Part shown: positions 1-11,755 of the stretch, one piece after another | Position numbering within the stretch: position 1 is the first letter of the stretch | Layout: each line of letters begins with the position of its first letter | NCBI GenBank assembly: GCA_012295275.1 | Contig: CM022678.1 | Coordinates: 13,216,617-13,280,616 of the forward strand | Length of the DNA stretch: 64,000 nt | Reading direction: 5' to 3' | Source: Chrysomallon squamiferum | Lineage: Eukaryota; Mollusca; Gastropoda; Neomphalida; Peltospiridae | Notes under the pieces: generated by a model | Seen by the model: the letters and a program-made list of their open reading frames with translations, nothing else | The model's database searches: none | Told to the model about the DNA's origin: nothing | Program-made: the position numbers and the translations under genes

Positions 1-1447
1 TGCAACCACACCAGTTATTACTAATACGTTACTATTTCTGTTGATACTCCCACTGCAACCACACCAGTTATTACTAATACGTTACTATTTCTGTTGATAC
101 TCCCACTGCAACCACACCAGTTATTACTAATACGTTACTATTTGTTAATACTGCCACTGCAACCACACCAGTTATTACTAATACGTTACTATTTCTGTTG
201 ATACTCCCACTGCAACCACACCAGTTATTACTAATACGTTACTATTTTGTTGATACTCCCACTGCAAACCACACCAGTTATTACTAATACGTTACGTTAT
301 TATTTGTTGATACTCCCACTGCAAACCACACCAGATTATTACTAATACGTTACTATTTTGTTGATACTCCCACTGCAAACCACACCAGTTATTACTAATA
401 CGTTACTATTTCTGTTGATACTCCCACTGCAACCACACCAGTTATTACTAATACGTTACTATTTTGTTAATACTGCCACTGCAACCACACCAGTTATTAC
501 TAATACGTTACTATTTCTGTTGATACTCCCACTGCAACCACACCAGTATACTGCCACTGCAACCACACCAGTTATTACTAATACGTTACTATTTTGTTAA
601 TACTCCCACTGCAACCACACCAGTTATTACTAATACGTTACTATTTCTGTTGATACTCCCACTGCAACCACACCAGTTATTACTAATACGTTACTATTTC
701 TGTTGATACTCCCACTGCAACCACACCAGTTATTACTAATACGTTACTAATACGTTGCTATTTCTGCTGATACTCCCACTGCAACCACACCAGTTATTAC
801 TAATACGTTACTATTTGTTAATACTCTGCCACTGCAACCACACCAGTTATTACTAATACGTTACTATTTCTGTTGATACTGCCACTGCAACCACACCAGT
901 TATTACTAATACGTTACTATTTCTGTTGATACTCCCACTGCAACCACACCAGTTATTACTAATACGTTACTATTTCTGTTGATACTCCCACTGCAACCAC
1001 ACCAGTTATTACTAATACGTTACTATTTGTTAATACTGCCACTGCAACCACACCAGTTATTACTAATACGTTACTATTTCTGTTGATACTCCCACTGCAA
1101 CCACACCAGTTATTACTAATACGTTACTATTTCTGTTGATACTGCCACTGCAACCACACCAGTTATTACTAATACGTTACTATTTCTGTTGATACTGCCA
1201 TTGCAACCACACCAGTTATTACTAATACGTTACTATTTGTTAATACTCCCACTGCAACCACACCAGTTATTACTAATACGTTACTATTTCTGTTGATACT
1301 CCCACTGCAACCACACCAGTTATTACTAATACGTTACTATTTTGTTGATACTGCCACTGCAACCACACCAGATAACTAATACGTTACTATTTGTTAATAC
1401 TGCCACTGCAACCACACCAGTTATTACTAATGTTACTATTACTGTTG
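1..1447. repeat. 53-bp minisatellite array, left end outside the window
   Basis: About 27 head-to-tail copies of a unit of roughly 53 bp containing ttattactaatacgttacta, then a variable ttctgttgatactcc part, then gcaaccacaccag. Copies differ mainly by short indels (unit length about 48-53) and by 'ttgatactccc' versus 'ttaatactgcc', which alternate in higher-order fashion. The array starts before base 1 and decays from about 1370. Some frames are open over a few hundred bases, but only because the unit lacks stops; I do not regard this as coding. Confidence 0.95.
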
Positions 1448-1550
1448 ATACTGCTTTTATTGCTGCTACTATTATTACGTTATTCTATCATTACAGCTAC
1501 TAGTTCTATTACTTCTATTTCTCTTCTACTGTTTAACAATGCTCCTACAA

Positions 1551-1552
<2 letters not shown>

Positions 1553-1601
<49 letters not shown>

Positions 1602-1621
1602 TGCATACACACACACACACA
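1553..1621. repeat. (AT)n followed by (CA)n microsatellite
   Basis: A compound AT/CA dinucleotide run just before a T-rich tract and an acceptor-like cag at 1641-1643. Confidence 0.9.
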
Positions 1622-1643
1622 TATTTTTTTCATTTTTTTTCAG

Positions 1644-1943
1644 GTTGTTGTTAAAGCTGAACCAAATAATGATGAGGCTGCGGGCAGTGTAGTTGTTGCT
1701 GAAGACAGTGTCAGTGATGTCACCATACCTATCCAAGATATCGACATATCCAATTCGTTGCCTAGTTACCAGTTAACACTGCCATCTAGTGACCAGTTTG
1801 AAACAAAAATAAATCAGTCAGCAGTTGAAGCCAGTCTAGTGTCAGGGTGCATAACTCTGTCATCTAGTGAATTAGTACCTGAATGCAGTTGTCGGCCCTT
1901 GACTAAACTCCAAGACACAACCTGGTTTGTGGTGAGATTGTAG
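1644..1943 (+). CDS. candidate exon, acidic/Ser-rich, unrecognised
   Basis: A pyrimidine tract (ttttttt-c-atttttttt) and cag end at 1643, a good 3' splice site. From 1644 the phase-0 frame runs 99 codons to a stop at 1941-1943. It begins VVVKAEPNNDEAAG and continues with many Ser, Val, Asp and Glu, and has a CSC pair near its end. A GTGAGA donor-like site at 1932 means it could be an internal exon ending at 1931 rather than a terminal one. Composition is clearly more protein-like than the flanks. I do not recognise the family, and whether it belongs to the downstream chimeric gene is unknown. Confidence 0.45.
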   Translation, partial: VVVKAEPNNDEAAGSVVVAEDSVSDVTIPIQDIDISNSLPSYQLTLPSSDQFETKINQSAVEASLVSGCITLSSSELVPECSCRPLTKLQDTTWFVVRL

Positions 1944-2749
1944 GAATGAATGAATGCATATATCAATGAATGGATGAATGAAATATCAAATAACTATTTC
2001 TAGTAATATCAGTATTGTAGAAATGACTGTTCATATATAGCTATGATTAGATATTGCAAATAGACCAAAATGGAGAAATGCTAAACACTTCACAGTGACT
2101 AAAATAGGAAATAAAAAAATAAAATATATTTGAAATGGTTTTTGAAATGTCTTCTATCATGGAAAATCTTTACCAGTGGATGTTTCTTTTAATTGCTGTT
2201 TGTATTAATTTTGAAAACCTGTATCATGTTTTGTCATCTGACATGAGAAATTATTTTGATAAGGTCAGGTTGTGTTCCTGAATTAAAACTCGTTAGAGTG
2301 ATTGGTTTTAACACGTTTTGTATCCACCTCTTTCACTAACGTTTCCATGCAAATATTCTCACACAAGCACAGACAGTTTGCGTGACATTTGCTAACTTTG
2401 TGCCGTTTCTTTTACCATTTTATTTCAACCATTATACCAAGAGTCAATAAGGTCTCGTTTTGTGACATCATACAGATCCTCAGAAGAAACAATCTTTTCT
2501 ATTGGCACAATTTAGTTTATGCATGTCTCCATTCGTAAGTATTCCACACTTTTTGTATGTGTGACGAGATATTTTTACCTTAGTTGAGTAACTTGCAGAT
2601 CATTTTAGTATACTCATACTTGTTTTAGTAACTGTAAATCTTAAACGTTCTTTAATTATTAGTTATTCATCCATATTGCTAGAGCTAATGTGTGTGAAAT
2701 AAGAATATCATACTGTATTCCAATATGCAAATCTGTTTCAGAGAATATG

Positions 2750-2791
<42 letters not shown>

Positions 2792-3556
2792 TAAGATTAA
2801 ATTTAATACAAAATTTCTCAATTAACTATACATTACATATTATAGCTTTAAATTTTAGGAAGTGTGCATAATATCCATTTCCCATAACACACATACACAC
2901 ACACACACACAATCATGAAGACGAGAAATAAAACCTTACAGCTGTTCCTGTAAGCAGCCAGATACACAGATGTAAATTTATAGAAAGATTTACATGTTAG
3001 TTGAACACACTAATTATGAATGCAATGAAATTAAAATAGACTTTTAATGGTGCTTATTTTAACGTGGAACATTATCAAACTGATAAAATATTCTGGGGAC
3101 AGCTATTTCCAATTTGTGATTATACAACAATGAAAATGTTGACCTCAAACTCAGTTATTTCTTTATCTGATATTAATGAAATAAGTAACTTCCTAACTAA
3201 ATGAATAGAAATACTTAGTAAAATAACAAACTCCTATAAAAAAACCCACAAAAAACCCTACAAACAACACAAATCATTATTATTATTATTTAATAATACC
3301 TTCCGTAATATCATTCACAAATAATGATTTTTTTTATCTTTGTTTTTGTTTTTTGTTGTTTTTTTTATTATTCAAATTTTTATTAATTTGTTAATTTTTA
3401 ATTTTATTATTAATTTATTGATTTGTAAATTAAATTTGCATATTATTGTGGTTGTTGTTGTTGTTGTTGTTATTATTATTATTATGAATGTTGATGTTTT
3501 TAATTCACGGTTGTTTCTGTCTCTATTTTTATTAATTTATTCTTTCTTTCTTTTGA

Positions 3557-3598
<42 letters not shown>

Positions 3599-4803
3599 TT
3601 TTGATTTTTTCGGTTAAATACATACTATTTAGCTGCTCAAAGTTCATGTAATATAATCGCTTTATCTGTTTTTTCTTCTCTTTAATCTGTTGACTGAAGT
3701 TTTAATTGAAAAATGGTGTTTATAAAATTTGTCTGGTCGAAGGAATCTTATAAATGTCCTAAAGAAAGCAACAGCTTCATTAAAATTAACGACTTGTACC
3801 GAAGTACACACTGCGAAGCATGCCATGACGTAAGCAAATTTTGCTAGTCACATAGCTACAGTGGTACTGCTGCGAATTGCCGTGAATTCTGTATCGTAAA
3901 AAAAGGTATGTTTCCTTTTTTATTTTACTTCTTTTCTTCTTGTACAAATGTTATTTTAATTTCTTTTTTATTTCTATTTGTTTACTATGTCAAAGAGATA
4001 ATTCGTTAATACATAGTTTAAATTAGATTGATCATTTATGAGGCATACGTCTTTTACACAATGGCATTTTTTCCATGCATCTAAATGTTTGTAAGCATTA
4101 AAATGAAAAAACTTCAAATTAATTTCTGAACATATCACACGGAATGATGAATTTTGTAATTCAGTAGGATGCAGTATTCTGTCATATTACTGCAGAAACT
4201 TTAATGAAACAATTCCAATATACCTTAATCAACTAGTTAAAATCGATGACGGTGGAACATAAATTTCCTATCGGCAATAATATTTCAGGTAACAAATATA
4301 TGTTATAAACAATGTAACTGTACTTATTCTTTCCAAACTTAACTTTGGATGTGTTATATTTATATTTTAAAGGAATTCTATATGGTACAAAATAGTAAAT
4401 ACAATTAGAATCAGGCTCAAGAAGTGAGTCTGTGAATAAAAAGATGTCAGATTAAATATTTGAAAGTATGAACGAAATTAATTTATCTAATGAAAAGATA
4501 ATACAGCTGTTGTAAATCATAAAAAATATGAAATGCAAAAACACACAACTGATAACCATTTTTTCAGAAGAAAGATGTCCTTATTTGACAAAAAATATAT
4601 AAATAAATACATAAATAAATAAATGAAATAAAATAACATAAAATAAAATAAATAAATAATAAAAATTAAAAAATTAAAAGAAGAAAGACCTTGTTTCATA
4701 TTTGATATTTCATAAGCATGTAGCTTTTAGTGGTTCTTTTTCTTCTCATTATTATTATTGTTTGTTGTTTTGTTGCCATTGTTATCATTATTTTGATGTT
4801 AAA

Positions 4804-4844
<41 letters not shown>

Positions 4845-4956
4845 TTATTATTATCATTGTTATTATTACTATTAATATTCTTCTTATTATTATTATGTTG
4901 TTGTTGATGTTAATTTTATTTTACTAATCAAGATTTTTTTTCTTTTACTGAAATAG
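1944..4956. other. noncoding, microsatellite-rich; one possible promoter/first exon
   Basis: Contains (AAT)n near 2754-2788, (CA)n near 2890-2910, GTT/ATT runs 3448-3484, (ATT)n 3556-3598 and (TTA)n 4808-4842. The ORFs here are translations of these runs. The least AT-rich stretch is 3770-3905. It holds a CRE-like TGACGTAA at about 3824 and ends in an AAAG|GTATGT donor-like site near 3905, so it could be a promoter plus 5'UTR exon of the plus-strand gene that follows. That is weak evidence; no ORF supports it. Confidence 0.4.
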
Positions 4957-5025
4957 GTGAAAATTGTCTTTATATTGGTTTACTTCATTCTTCTGAAGAT
5001 GTGCTTTTTCAGACCAATCAGAAAG
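4957..5025 (+). CDS. candidate exon with hydrophobic segment
   Basis: It lies between an acceptor (actgaaatag) and a donor (AAAG|GTATAA), 69 nt, phase 0 to 0. Read in the phase that joins the next exon it gives 23 residues with a hydrophobic core, VKIVFILVYFILLKMC, followed by FFRPIRK, like a signal-anchor with positive residues after it. The joined frame continues INMEEKHSEE into the next exon. A shadow frame is also open, so this rests mainly on phase agreement. Confidence 0.35.
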
Positions 5026-5282
5026 GTATAAACATAATGAAACAGAATGTTTCAAGTATATGTGCACGCACGCACACACACACACACACACAGACAGCTA
5101 CACTTACACATATACACAAACACACATCTACATAAACACACACAAACCCATCCATCATACAGACACACACACACACAGTTATATTTACACTTAATGTCTG
5201 CACACACAGACACAAAACAATGCCTACACACTCATATTAAATGAAGATGATGATGGTGGTAAGTGTCAAAGTTTATTTATAG

Positions 5283-5406
5283 ATAAATATGGAAGAAAAG
5301 CACTCTGAAGAGAGAAGAAATGTTGATTATATCAAGAAAGATAACTCTCTAAGTAAACAGTTCAGACCAGTCCTGGACTCAGATTCCAGTGTGTTTTTCA
5401 AAAGAG
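5283..5406 (+). CDS. candidate exon, charged
   Basis: Acceptor tttatttatag before 5283 and donor GAG|GTAAAA after 5406. From an internal ATG at 5289 it reads MEEKHSEERRNVDYIKK and ends VLDSDSSVFFKR with one base left over, which joins correctly to the exon at 5981. The ATG could be the start codon if the previous exon is not used. The family is not recognised. Confidence 0.5.
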
Positions 5407-5503
5407 GTAAAATTTGTAATTAACAGTATCATATTCTTGTTCACATCTTGATTAATCCACTTTTTACTTTTTTATTATTTTAATTTATTATTAAACTTTG
5501 TTT

Positions 5504-5615
<112 letters not shown>

Positions 5616-5980
5616 TATATAATTCTGACAAATGTAAACTTACATTTTCACTAATTAGTTCAGTGGAGATATCAGTGAAATATAGATTTTTATAAATGAA
5701 GAACAAACTCTCTGAAAAGTTGTGAGAGTTAAGCACATTAAACATAGTGCTCCTCTTCATAATTAGCCAGTTAATAAAACAAACAATACAGCAAAGATTG
5801 TTATCCCCAGACTTAAAATAAAACTCTAAGCTGATCTACAGAAATAATTTTACATTTTACAAGGGAAGGTTAATAATATATTTACAGTAAGTGTACTGGA
5901 TAAAACATAGCATTTTACATAACATGAAAACAAGCAATTCCTTTCACTACATTGTCTTTACTTCAATTTGTTTATTACAG

Positions 5981-6300
5981 AAGTCAAGACAGCTAAACCT
6001 GGTACTGAACAGCGAGGAGATGATATCAAAGACAAAGGATATGGACTTGAATCTAAACAGCCTCTTAATCTGGACTTGGATTTTAAGTTTAAAATTCCTC
6101 TTCACAAGGCTCATGAGGATTCTGGTGACTGCCGCAGTCAAAACACAGTCAGCTTAATGGACATTCTGAACCCTCTCAGATATTTCAGTGCTGCATTAGC
6201 CCTGACACTGGCAATCCCACTGATATTCATAGTCCTGTATCAACTGACAGATTTAACACAACTAATGAATCTAACTCAACTGTTATCCAGATCTTTCTAG
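5981..6300 (+). CDS. candidate exon with one transmembrane segment
   Basis: The acceptor tttattacag ends at 5980; with the preceding G the frame starts EVKTAKPGTEQRGDD. A charged, hydrophilic half is followed by LNPLRYFSAALALTLAIP and LIFIVLYQL (about residues 65-90 of the exon), a convincing single membrane span. The frame stops at 6298-6300. In the +1 frame the end reads with several N-glycosylation-type sequons (NTTNESNST) and matches the start of the second gene copy at 55.19 kb, so an unseen splice or a frameshift may connect the membrane part to the repeat array. Confidence 0.5.
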
Positions 6301-6410
6301 CTGGTGGCTCGGAAGTGTGAATTGTTTCACAGTAGAAATACCCTGACCCATCCAACTGTGGGGATCAGTTTCAAAATAACCTGGATAATAGTCCCAACCA
6401 ACCGAAACAC

Positions 6411-9232
6411 AGTAAGAAGGACCTGGATGAAACAGAAAATGAACAGAATGATAGTCAGAAGGAATTGGATGATAGACAGAATGAACAGGATGATAATAAG
6501 AAGGAATTGGATGAAACAGAGAATGAACAGGATGAAAAGAAGGAACTGGATGAAACACAATGAACAGAATGATAATAAGAAGGAACTGGATGAAACAGAA
6601 AATGAACAGAATGATAGTCAGAAGGAATTGGATGAAACATAGAATGAACAGGATGAAAATAAGAAGGAACTGGATGAAACACAATTAACAGGATGATAAT
6701 AAGAAGGAACTGGATGAAACAGAGAATGAACAGGATGAAAATAAGAAGGAACTGGATGAAACACAATGAACAGGATGATAAAAGAAGGAATTGGATGAAA
6801 CAGAGAATGAACAGGATGATAATAAGGAATTGGATGACACAGAAAATGAACAGGATAATAATAAGAAGGAATTGGATGAAACAGAAAATGAACAGGATAA
6901 TAATAAGAAGGAATTGGATGAAACAGAAAATTAACAGGATAATAATAAGAAGGAATTGGATGAAACAGAAAATTAACAGGATGATAGACAGAATGAACAG
7001 GATGATAATAAGAAGGAATTGGATGAAACAGAGAATGAACAGCATGATAATAAGAAGGAATTGGATGACACAGAAAATGAACAGGATGATAATAAGAAGG
7101 AATTGGATGAAACAGAAAATGAACAGGATGATAATAAGAAGGAATTGGATGAAACAGAAAATGAACAGGATGATAGAATGAACAGGATGATAATAAGAAG
7201 GAATTGGATGAAACAGAAAATGAACAGGATAATAATAAGAAGGAATTGGATGAAACAGAAAATGAACAGGATGATGGACCGAATGAACAGGATGATAATA
7301 AGAAGGAATTGGATGAAACAGAAAATGAACAGGATGATAATAAGAAGGAATTGAATGAAACAAAAAATGAACAGATGACAATAAGGAACTGGATGAAACA
7401 GAAAATGAACAGGATGATAATAAGAAGGAATTGGATGAAACAGAATGAACATGATGATAATAAGAAGGAATTGGATGAAACAGAGAATGAACAGGATGAT
7501 AGACAGAATGAACAGGATGATAATAAGAAGGAACTGGATGAAACAGAATGAACAGGATGATAATAAGAAGGAATTGGATGAAACAGAGAATGAACAGGAT
7601 TACAGACAGAATTGGATGAAATAGAAAATGAACAGGATGATAAGAAGGAATTGGATGAAACAGAGAATGAATAGGATGATAATAAGAAGGAATTGGATGA
7701 AACAGAAAATGAACAGGATGATAGAATGAACAGGATGATAATAAGAAGGAATTGGATGAAACAGAATGAACAGGATGATAATAAGAAGGAACTGGATGAA
7801 ACAGAGAATGAACAGGATGATAATAAGAAGGAACTGGATGAAACAGAATGAACAGGATGATAATAAGAAGGAATTGGATGAAACAGAGAATGAACAGGAT
7901 TACAGACAGAATTGGATGAAATAGAAAATGAACAGGATGATAATAAGAAGGAATTGGATGAAACAGAATGAATAGGATGATAATAAGAAGGAATTGGATG
8001 ATAGACAGAATGAACAGGATGATAATAAGAAGGAATTGGATGAAACAGAGAATAAACAGGATGATAATAAGAAGGAACTGGATGAAACAGAGAATGAACA
8101 GGATGATAATAAGAAGGAACTGGATGAAACAGAGAATGAACAGGATGATAATAAGAAGGAACTGGATGATAATAAGAAGGAACTGGATGAAACAGAATGA
8201 ACAGGATGATAATAAGAAGGAATTGGATGAAACAGAGAATGAATAGGATGATAATAAGAAGGAATTGGATGATAGACAGAATGAACAGGATGATAATAAG
8301 AAGGAACTGGATGAAACAGAATGAACAGGATGATAATAAGAAGGAACTGGATGAAACAGAGAACGAACAGGATGATAATAAGAAGGAACTGGATGAAACA
8401 GAGAATGAACAGGATGATAATAAGAAGGAACTGGATGAAACAGAGAATGAACAGGATGATAATAAGAAGGAACTGGATGAAACAGAGAACGAACAGGATG
8501 ATAATAAGAAGGAACTGGATGAAACAGAATGAACAGGATGATAATAAGAAGGAATTGGATGAAACAGAGAATGAACAGGATTACAGACAGAATTGGATGA
8601 AATAGAAAATGAACAGGATAAGAAGGAACTGGATGAAACAGAGAATTAACAGGATGATAATAAGAAGGAACTGGATGAAACAGAGAATGAACAGGAATGA
8701 TGAAACAGAATGAACAGAATGATAATAAGAAGGAACTGGATGAAACAGAGAATGAACAGGATGATAAGAAGGAATTGGATGAAACAGAGAATGAACAGGA
8801 TGATAATAAGAAGGAATTGGATGAAACAGAGAATGAAAAGGATGATAATAAGAAGGAACTGGATGAAACAGAAAATGAACAGAATGATAATAAGAAGGAA
8901 CTGGATGAAACAGAGAATGAACAGGATGATAATAAGAAGGAACTGGATGAAACAGAGAATGAACAGGATGATAATAAGAAGGAACTGGATGAAACAGAGA
9001 ATGAACAGGATGATAAGAAGAAATTGGATGAAACAGAGAATGAAAATTGTGATAATAAGAAGGAACTGGATGAAACAGAAAATGAACAGGATGATAATAA
9101 GAAGGAATTGGATGAAACAGAAAATGAACAGGATGATAATAAGAAGGAACTGGATGAAACAGAAAATGAACAGGATGATAATAAGAAGGAATTGGATGAA
9201 ACAGAAAATGAACAGGATGATAGTGAGGAGGA
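6411..9232 (+). repeat. 42-bp minisatellite array (acidic 14-residue repeat), copy 1
   Basis: Roughly 65 tandem units of 42 bp, typical start gatgataataagaaggaatt, translating in one plus frame to the 14-residue repeat DDNKKELDETENEQ. Many units are variants of 40 bp ('acagaatgaacag' in place of 'acagagaatgaacag'), shorter units lack an AAT/AAG, and some have point stops, so no single frame crosses the array; the longest clean stretch is the last one (8697-9344). It ends DDSEEEELYEMEEELEEM, like a highly charged helical coil. The second plus frame (MIIRRNWMKQRMNR) and all three minus frames are also free of stops over long distances, an accident of the unit sequence. I regard the DETENEQ frame as the original coding frame, because it alone joins the flanking conserved exons. 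Confidence 0.9.
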
Positions 9233-9394
9233 GGAGCTTTATGAAATGGAGGAGGAACTGGAGGAGATGGTGACAAAGATTATAAGTAGAAGAGAGTATT
9301 GTCAAAACATTCGTGAAATAAACAGTTGTCTTACTGATAAGTAAAGTGTCTGGTGAAAACATTACTGCAAAGGAGATGCTGAACAAATTAAAAG
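9233..9394 (+). pseudogene. end of the array exon, frame-shifted in copy 1
   Basis: Continues from the array with YEMEEELEEMVTKIISRREY. Compared with the second copy (56.25-56.42 kb) it lacks a few bases near 9325 and therefore stops at about 9342 (SCLTDK), whereas copy 2 runs on through a lysine-rich helix (VSAEKITAKEMLNKLK). The remaining sequence up to TTAAAAG at 9394 is still recognisable and is followed by a donor-like GTTTAT. Confidence 0.6.
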
Positions 9395-9512
9395 GTTTAT
9401 AATCTTGTCATATTCATACAATTTCTACATATTTTTTATAGTGAAACAGTTTGAGTGTCATATGTAATGATTGAATGAAGTTAAATCTTAGTGACACTTC
9501 TTCTACTAAATT

Positions 9513-9586
9513 AACTTCTTATTATCATCCTGTTCATTTTCTGTTTCATCCAGTTCCTTCTTATAATCATCCTGTTCATTGTCTGA
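9513..9586 (-). repeat. isolated inverted copy of the 42-bp repeat
   Basis: About 1.7 units of the same repeat in opposite orientation (ttcttattatcatcctgttc on the plus strand), about 280 bp after the main array. It could pair with the array to form a hairpin. The corresponding position in the second gene copy has no such insert. Confidence 0.9.
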
Positions 9587-9599
9587 AACAATTATCTCT

Positions 9600-9602
9600 G
9601 TC

Positions 9603-9633
<31 letters not shown>

Positions 9634-9790
9634 GAAACACATACACAGACACACACTTGTATTATTATTACTTTTATTATTATTATTATTAATTGAAATA
9701 ATGAAAGTTCATTATATTATATTATTATTATTGTTGTTGATGATATAGTTATTATTATTATTATTGTTATTATTGTTGTTATTATTATTA
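9600..9790. repeat. (CA)n and (ATT)n microsatellites
   Basis: CA-rich run near 9600-9655 and ATT/GTT-rich run 9659-9790, in the intron before the 9802 exon. The second copy has matching CA and TTA runs at 56.59-56.79 kb. Confidence 0.85.
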
Positions 9791-9801
9791 ATATATCAGA
9801 G

Positions 9802-10325
9802 GTATAAAGAAAAAGCTTGAAGATCATCTTTTTTCTTTAGTCTTGATGATGAAGTCAGTCTGACAGTTAATACTGACTCATTTGAAAAACACAGAAGTGG
9901 TATTGAAGCTCACAGAGAAATCAAAAATAACAACACTGTCCACCCAGTGAATGTACTTTCTCATGTAGACAAACAAATCAAGGAAACGTGAATTTATTGA
10001 TGATGTTAATTTATCTCTTGCTGCCTGTGAACATGTTGGACCTGACCTCAGCCAGTCAGATGGTGCAGCTAAACCAAGTGTAAAGATAATTCCTCTCTCA
10101 GCTGATGGAACTGAAAAGAATGTTGCTACACAGAAAGATGAACCAGCTATTCATGTCTCCCATCAGCACAACAGAGAAAAGTTCTTAGTCAGATGAGGAA
10201 TCTGATGCTGAATGGCAAATGAAAACCTCAGAAATAATTAAAGATTGTGATGAATTCAGTGACAATCAAGAAATAAAAAATCTTGGATCAGGTATCAGCA
10301 AAACAGTAGCCAGGAATAAAAAGTT
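9802..10325 (+). pseudogene. acidic linker exon, damaged in copy 1
   Basis: Homologous to the intact exon 56796-57196. It starts after tatcagag with the same IKKKLED sequence and then loses frame. A middle part of about 170 bp that reads LDDEVSLTVNTDSFEKHRSG in a shifted frame is not in copy 2. The second half (EHVGPDLSQSDGAAKPSVK and following, then DEESDAEWQMKTSEI) is closely conserved but interrupted by a one-base frameshift near 10180. The donor is altered: copy 2 has AAAAAG|GTTATG, this copy AAAAAGTTTGTG. Best read as a decayed exon. Confidence 0.65.
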
Positions 10326-10399
10326 TGTGTGATACCTGAATTTTGTGTTTGTTGTTTGTTTATTTTAGTTGTTTATTTACTAGAGTAATAGTTGCTCAA

Positions 10400-10965
10400 C
10401 GAAGGCAGTACATGTATAAATATTTCTTACTTTTCTGACAGGAATATGCAGTACATGTATAAATATTTCTTATTTACTATTCTGACAGGAACATGCAGTA
10501 CATTTATAAATATTTCTTATTTACTTTTCTGACAGGAACATGCAGTACATGTATAAATATTTCTTCTTTACTTTTCTGACAGGAACATGCAGTACATTTA
10601 TAAATATTTCTTATTTACTTTTCTGACAGGAACATGCAGTACATGTATAAATATTTCTTCTTTACTTTTCTGACAGGAACATGCAGTACATTTATAAATA
10701 TTTCTTCTTTACTTTTCTGACAGAGGAACATGCAGTACATGTATAAATATTTCTTATTTACTTTTCTGACAGGAACATGCAGTACATGTATAAATATTTC
10801 TTCTTTATTTTTCTGACAGGAACATGCAGTACATTTATAAATATTTCTTATTTACTTTTCTGACAGAGGAACATGCAGTACATGTATAAATATTTCTTCT
10901 TTACTTTTCTGACAGAGGAACATGCAGTACATGTATAAATATTTCTTATTTACTTTTCTGACAGA
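10400..10965 (+). repeat. 47-bp minisatellite built from an intron 3' end
   Basis: About 12 copies of a 47-bp unit: gaacatgcagtacatgtata, then aatatttcttatttacttt, then tctgacag. Each unit carries a polypyrimidine stretch plus CAG, and the first bases of the following exon (GAACATGCAGT). The last copy abuts the real exon. The second gene copy has only two or so units (57.28-57.36 kb), so the array expanded after the duplication or collapsed in the other copy. Some units have 'gacagag' in place of 'gacag'. Confidence 0.9.
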
Positions 10966-11080
10966 GGAACATGCAGTGCATCGTTTTCTCTTGATGAATA
11001 CCAGACCACTTTTTACTCTGACCATAAACTAAGACCCTTATATATACAATCTATGGGAAGGTGCATACTAAGATATCTTG
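10966..11080 (+). pseudogene. exon 'EHAV', with stop in copy 1
   Basis: Homologous to 57364-57465, which reads EHAVRCFLLMNNIRPLL and continues open. Here the frame is EHAVHRFLLMNTRPLFTL and then hits TAA/TAG after TIN; it is one codon shorter and has no matching GGGAAG|GTAAAT donor (GGGAAG|GTGCAT instead). In phase terms this exon would sit directly before the first CARP exon. Confidence 0.6.
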
Positions 11081-11318
11081 TTGCTAATGATACAGACCAA
11101 CCCTCCACAGCTAATTCTAGTTTCAGGCTCAAAATAATAATAATAAAAAATAAATACTTAATAAATAATAGTCAACAAAATATGTATTTAATATTATTTT
11201 CCTCTGACTTAATGTTTATTTTCTCTCCATTCAACTCTTCTTTCCCCATCCTTTCTTACCCTTTATTATTATTGTTGTTGTTGTTGTTTTGTGTACTCAA
11301 GTTCTGAATCTCTGACAG

Positions 11319-11439
11319 GAGAATTATAAGAATGTTGAGACAGACGTACTAGTAACAAACATGGAGGAATCAGTCTACATCTACAAGTGTTGCCAGTCTA
11401 AAGTGTGTGTCTTTGGAACAGTCAACAACATCACTATAG
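11319..11439 (+). CDS. CARP-domain exon 1 of the CAP-like protein
   Basis: Acceptor tctctgacag, donor ATAG|GTCTGT, 121 nt, phase 0 to 1. It reads ENYKNVETDVLVTNMEES then VYIYKCCQSKVCVFGTVNN and ITI. This aligns with the CAP exon at 62525-62648 ([20 protein letters not shown]), sharing the Y-hydrophobic-KC core and the x-G-x-V-N-x-I turn of the CAP C-terminal beta-helix. The intron phases at both ends are the same as in CAP. The domain in CAP binds actin monomers and helps nucleotide exchange; whether this relative still does so is doubtful (see the last exon). Confidence 0.8.
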
Positions 11440-11755
11440 GTCTGTATTTACCTATTTAATTATTTATTTTTGGGGTTGTTTTAAGTGTGTACACATGCGC
11501 ACGCACACACACACACACACACACACAGATAGATATAGATAGAAATATAGATATGCACTATCTCATTACCTCTGTGTTTTTATCTGTTATCTATAACAGT
11601 AATTAACATTTCCTTTCTTAAAATTATAACAGTATATCATTTCATTATTTTCATTGCATTTATTATAACAGTAATAATAATTATTTTAGTTTATTTATTT
11701 TATTTTAATTTGATTTATTGAAAATAATAAATGTTTTTTTCAAAAATAAATCTAG

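Noticed and set aside
358-600. Plus-strand ORF in the first minisatellite
   Set aside because: Translation of the 53-bp repeat only; broken by ordinary unit variation.
1-1447. CRISPR-like array
   Set aside because: The units are contiguous repeats without unique spacers, and the window is clearly eukaryotic.
3340-3651. Leu/Ile/Val-rich ORF
   Set aside because: Translation of GTT/ATT/TTA microsatellites, not a membrane protein.
6455-7381. Long minus-strand ORF of 308 codons rich in HPVPSYYHPVHS
   Set aside because: It is the antisense of the 42-bp array; all three minus frames are open because the unit lacks stops on that strand. No start context or flanking conserved exons.
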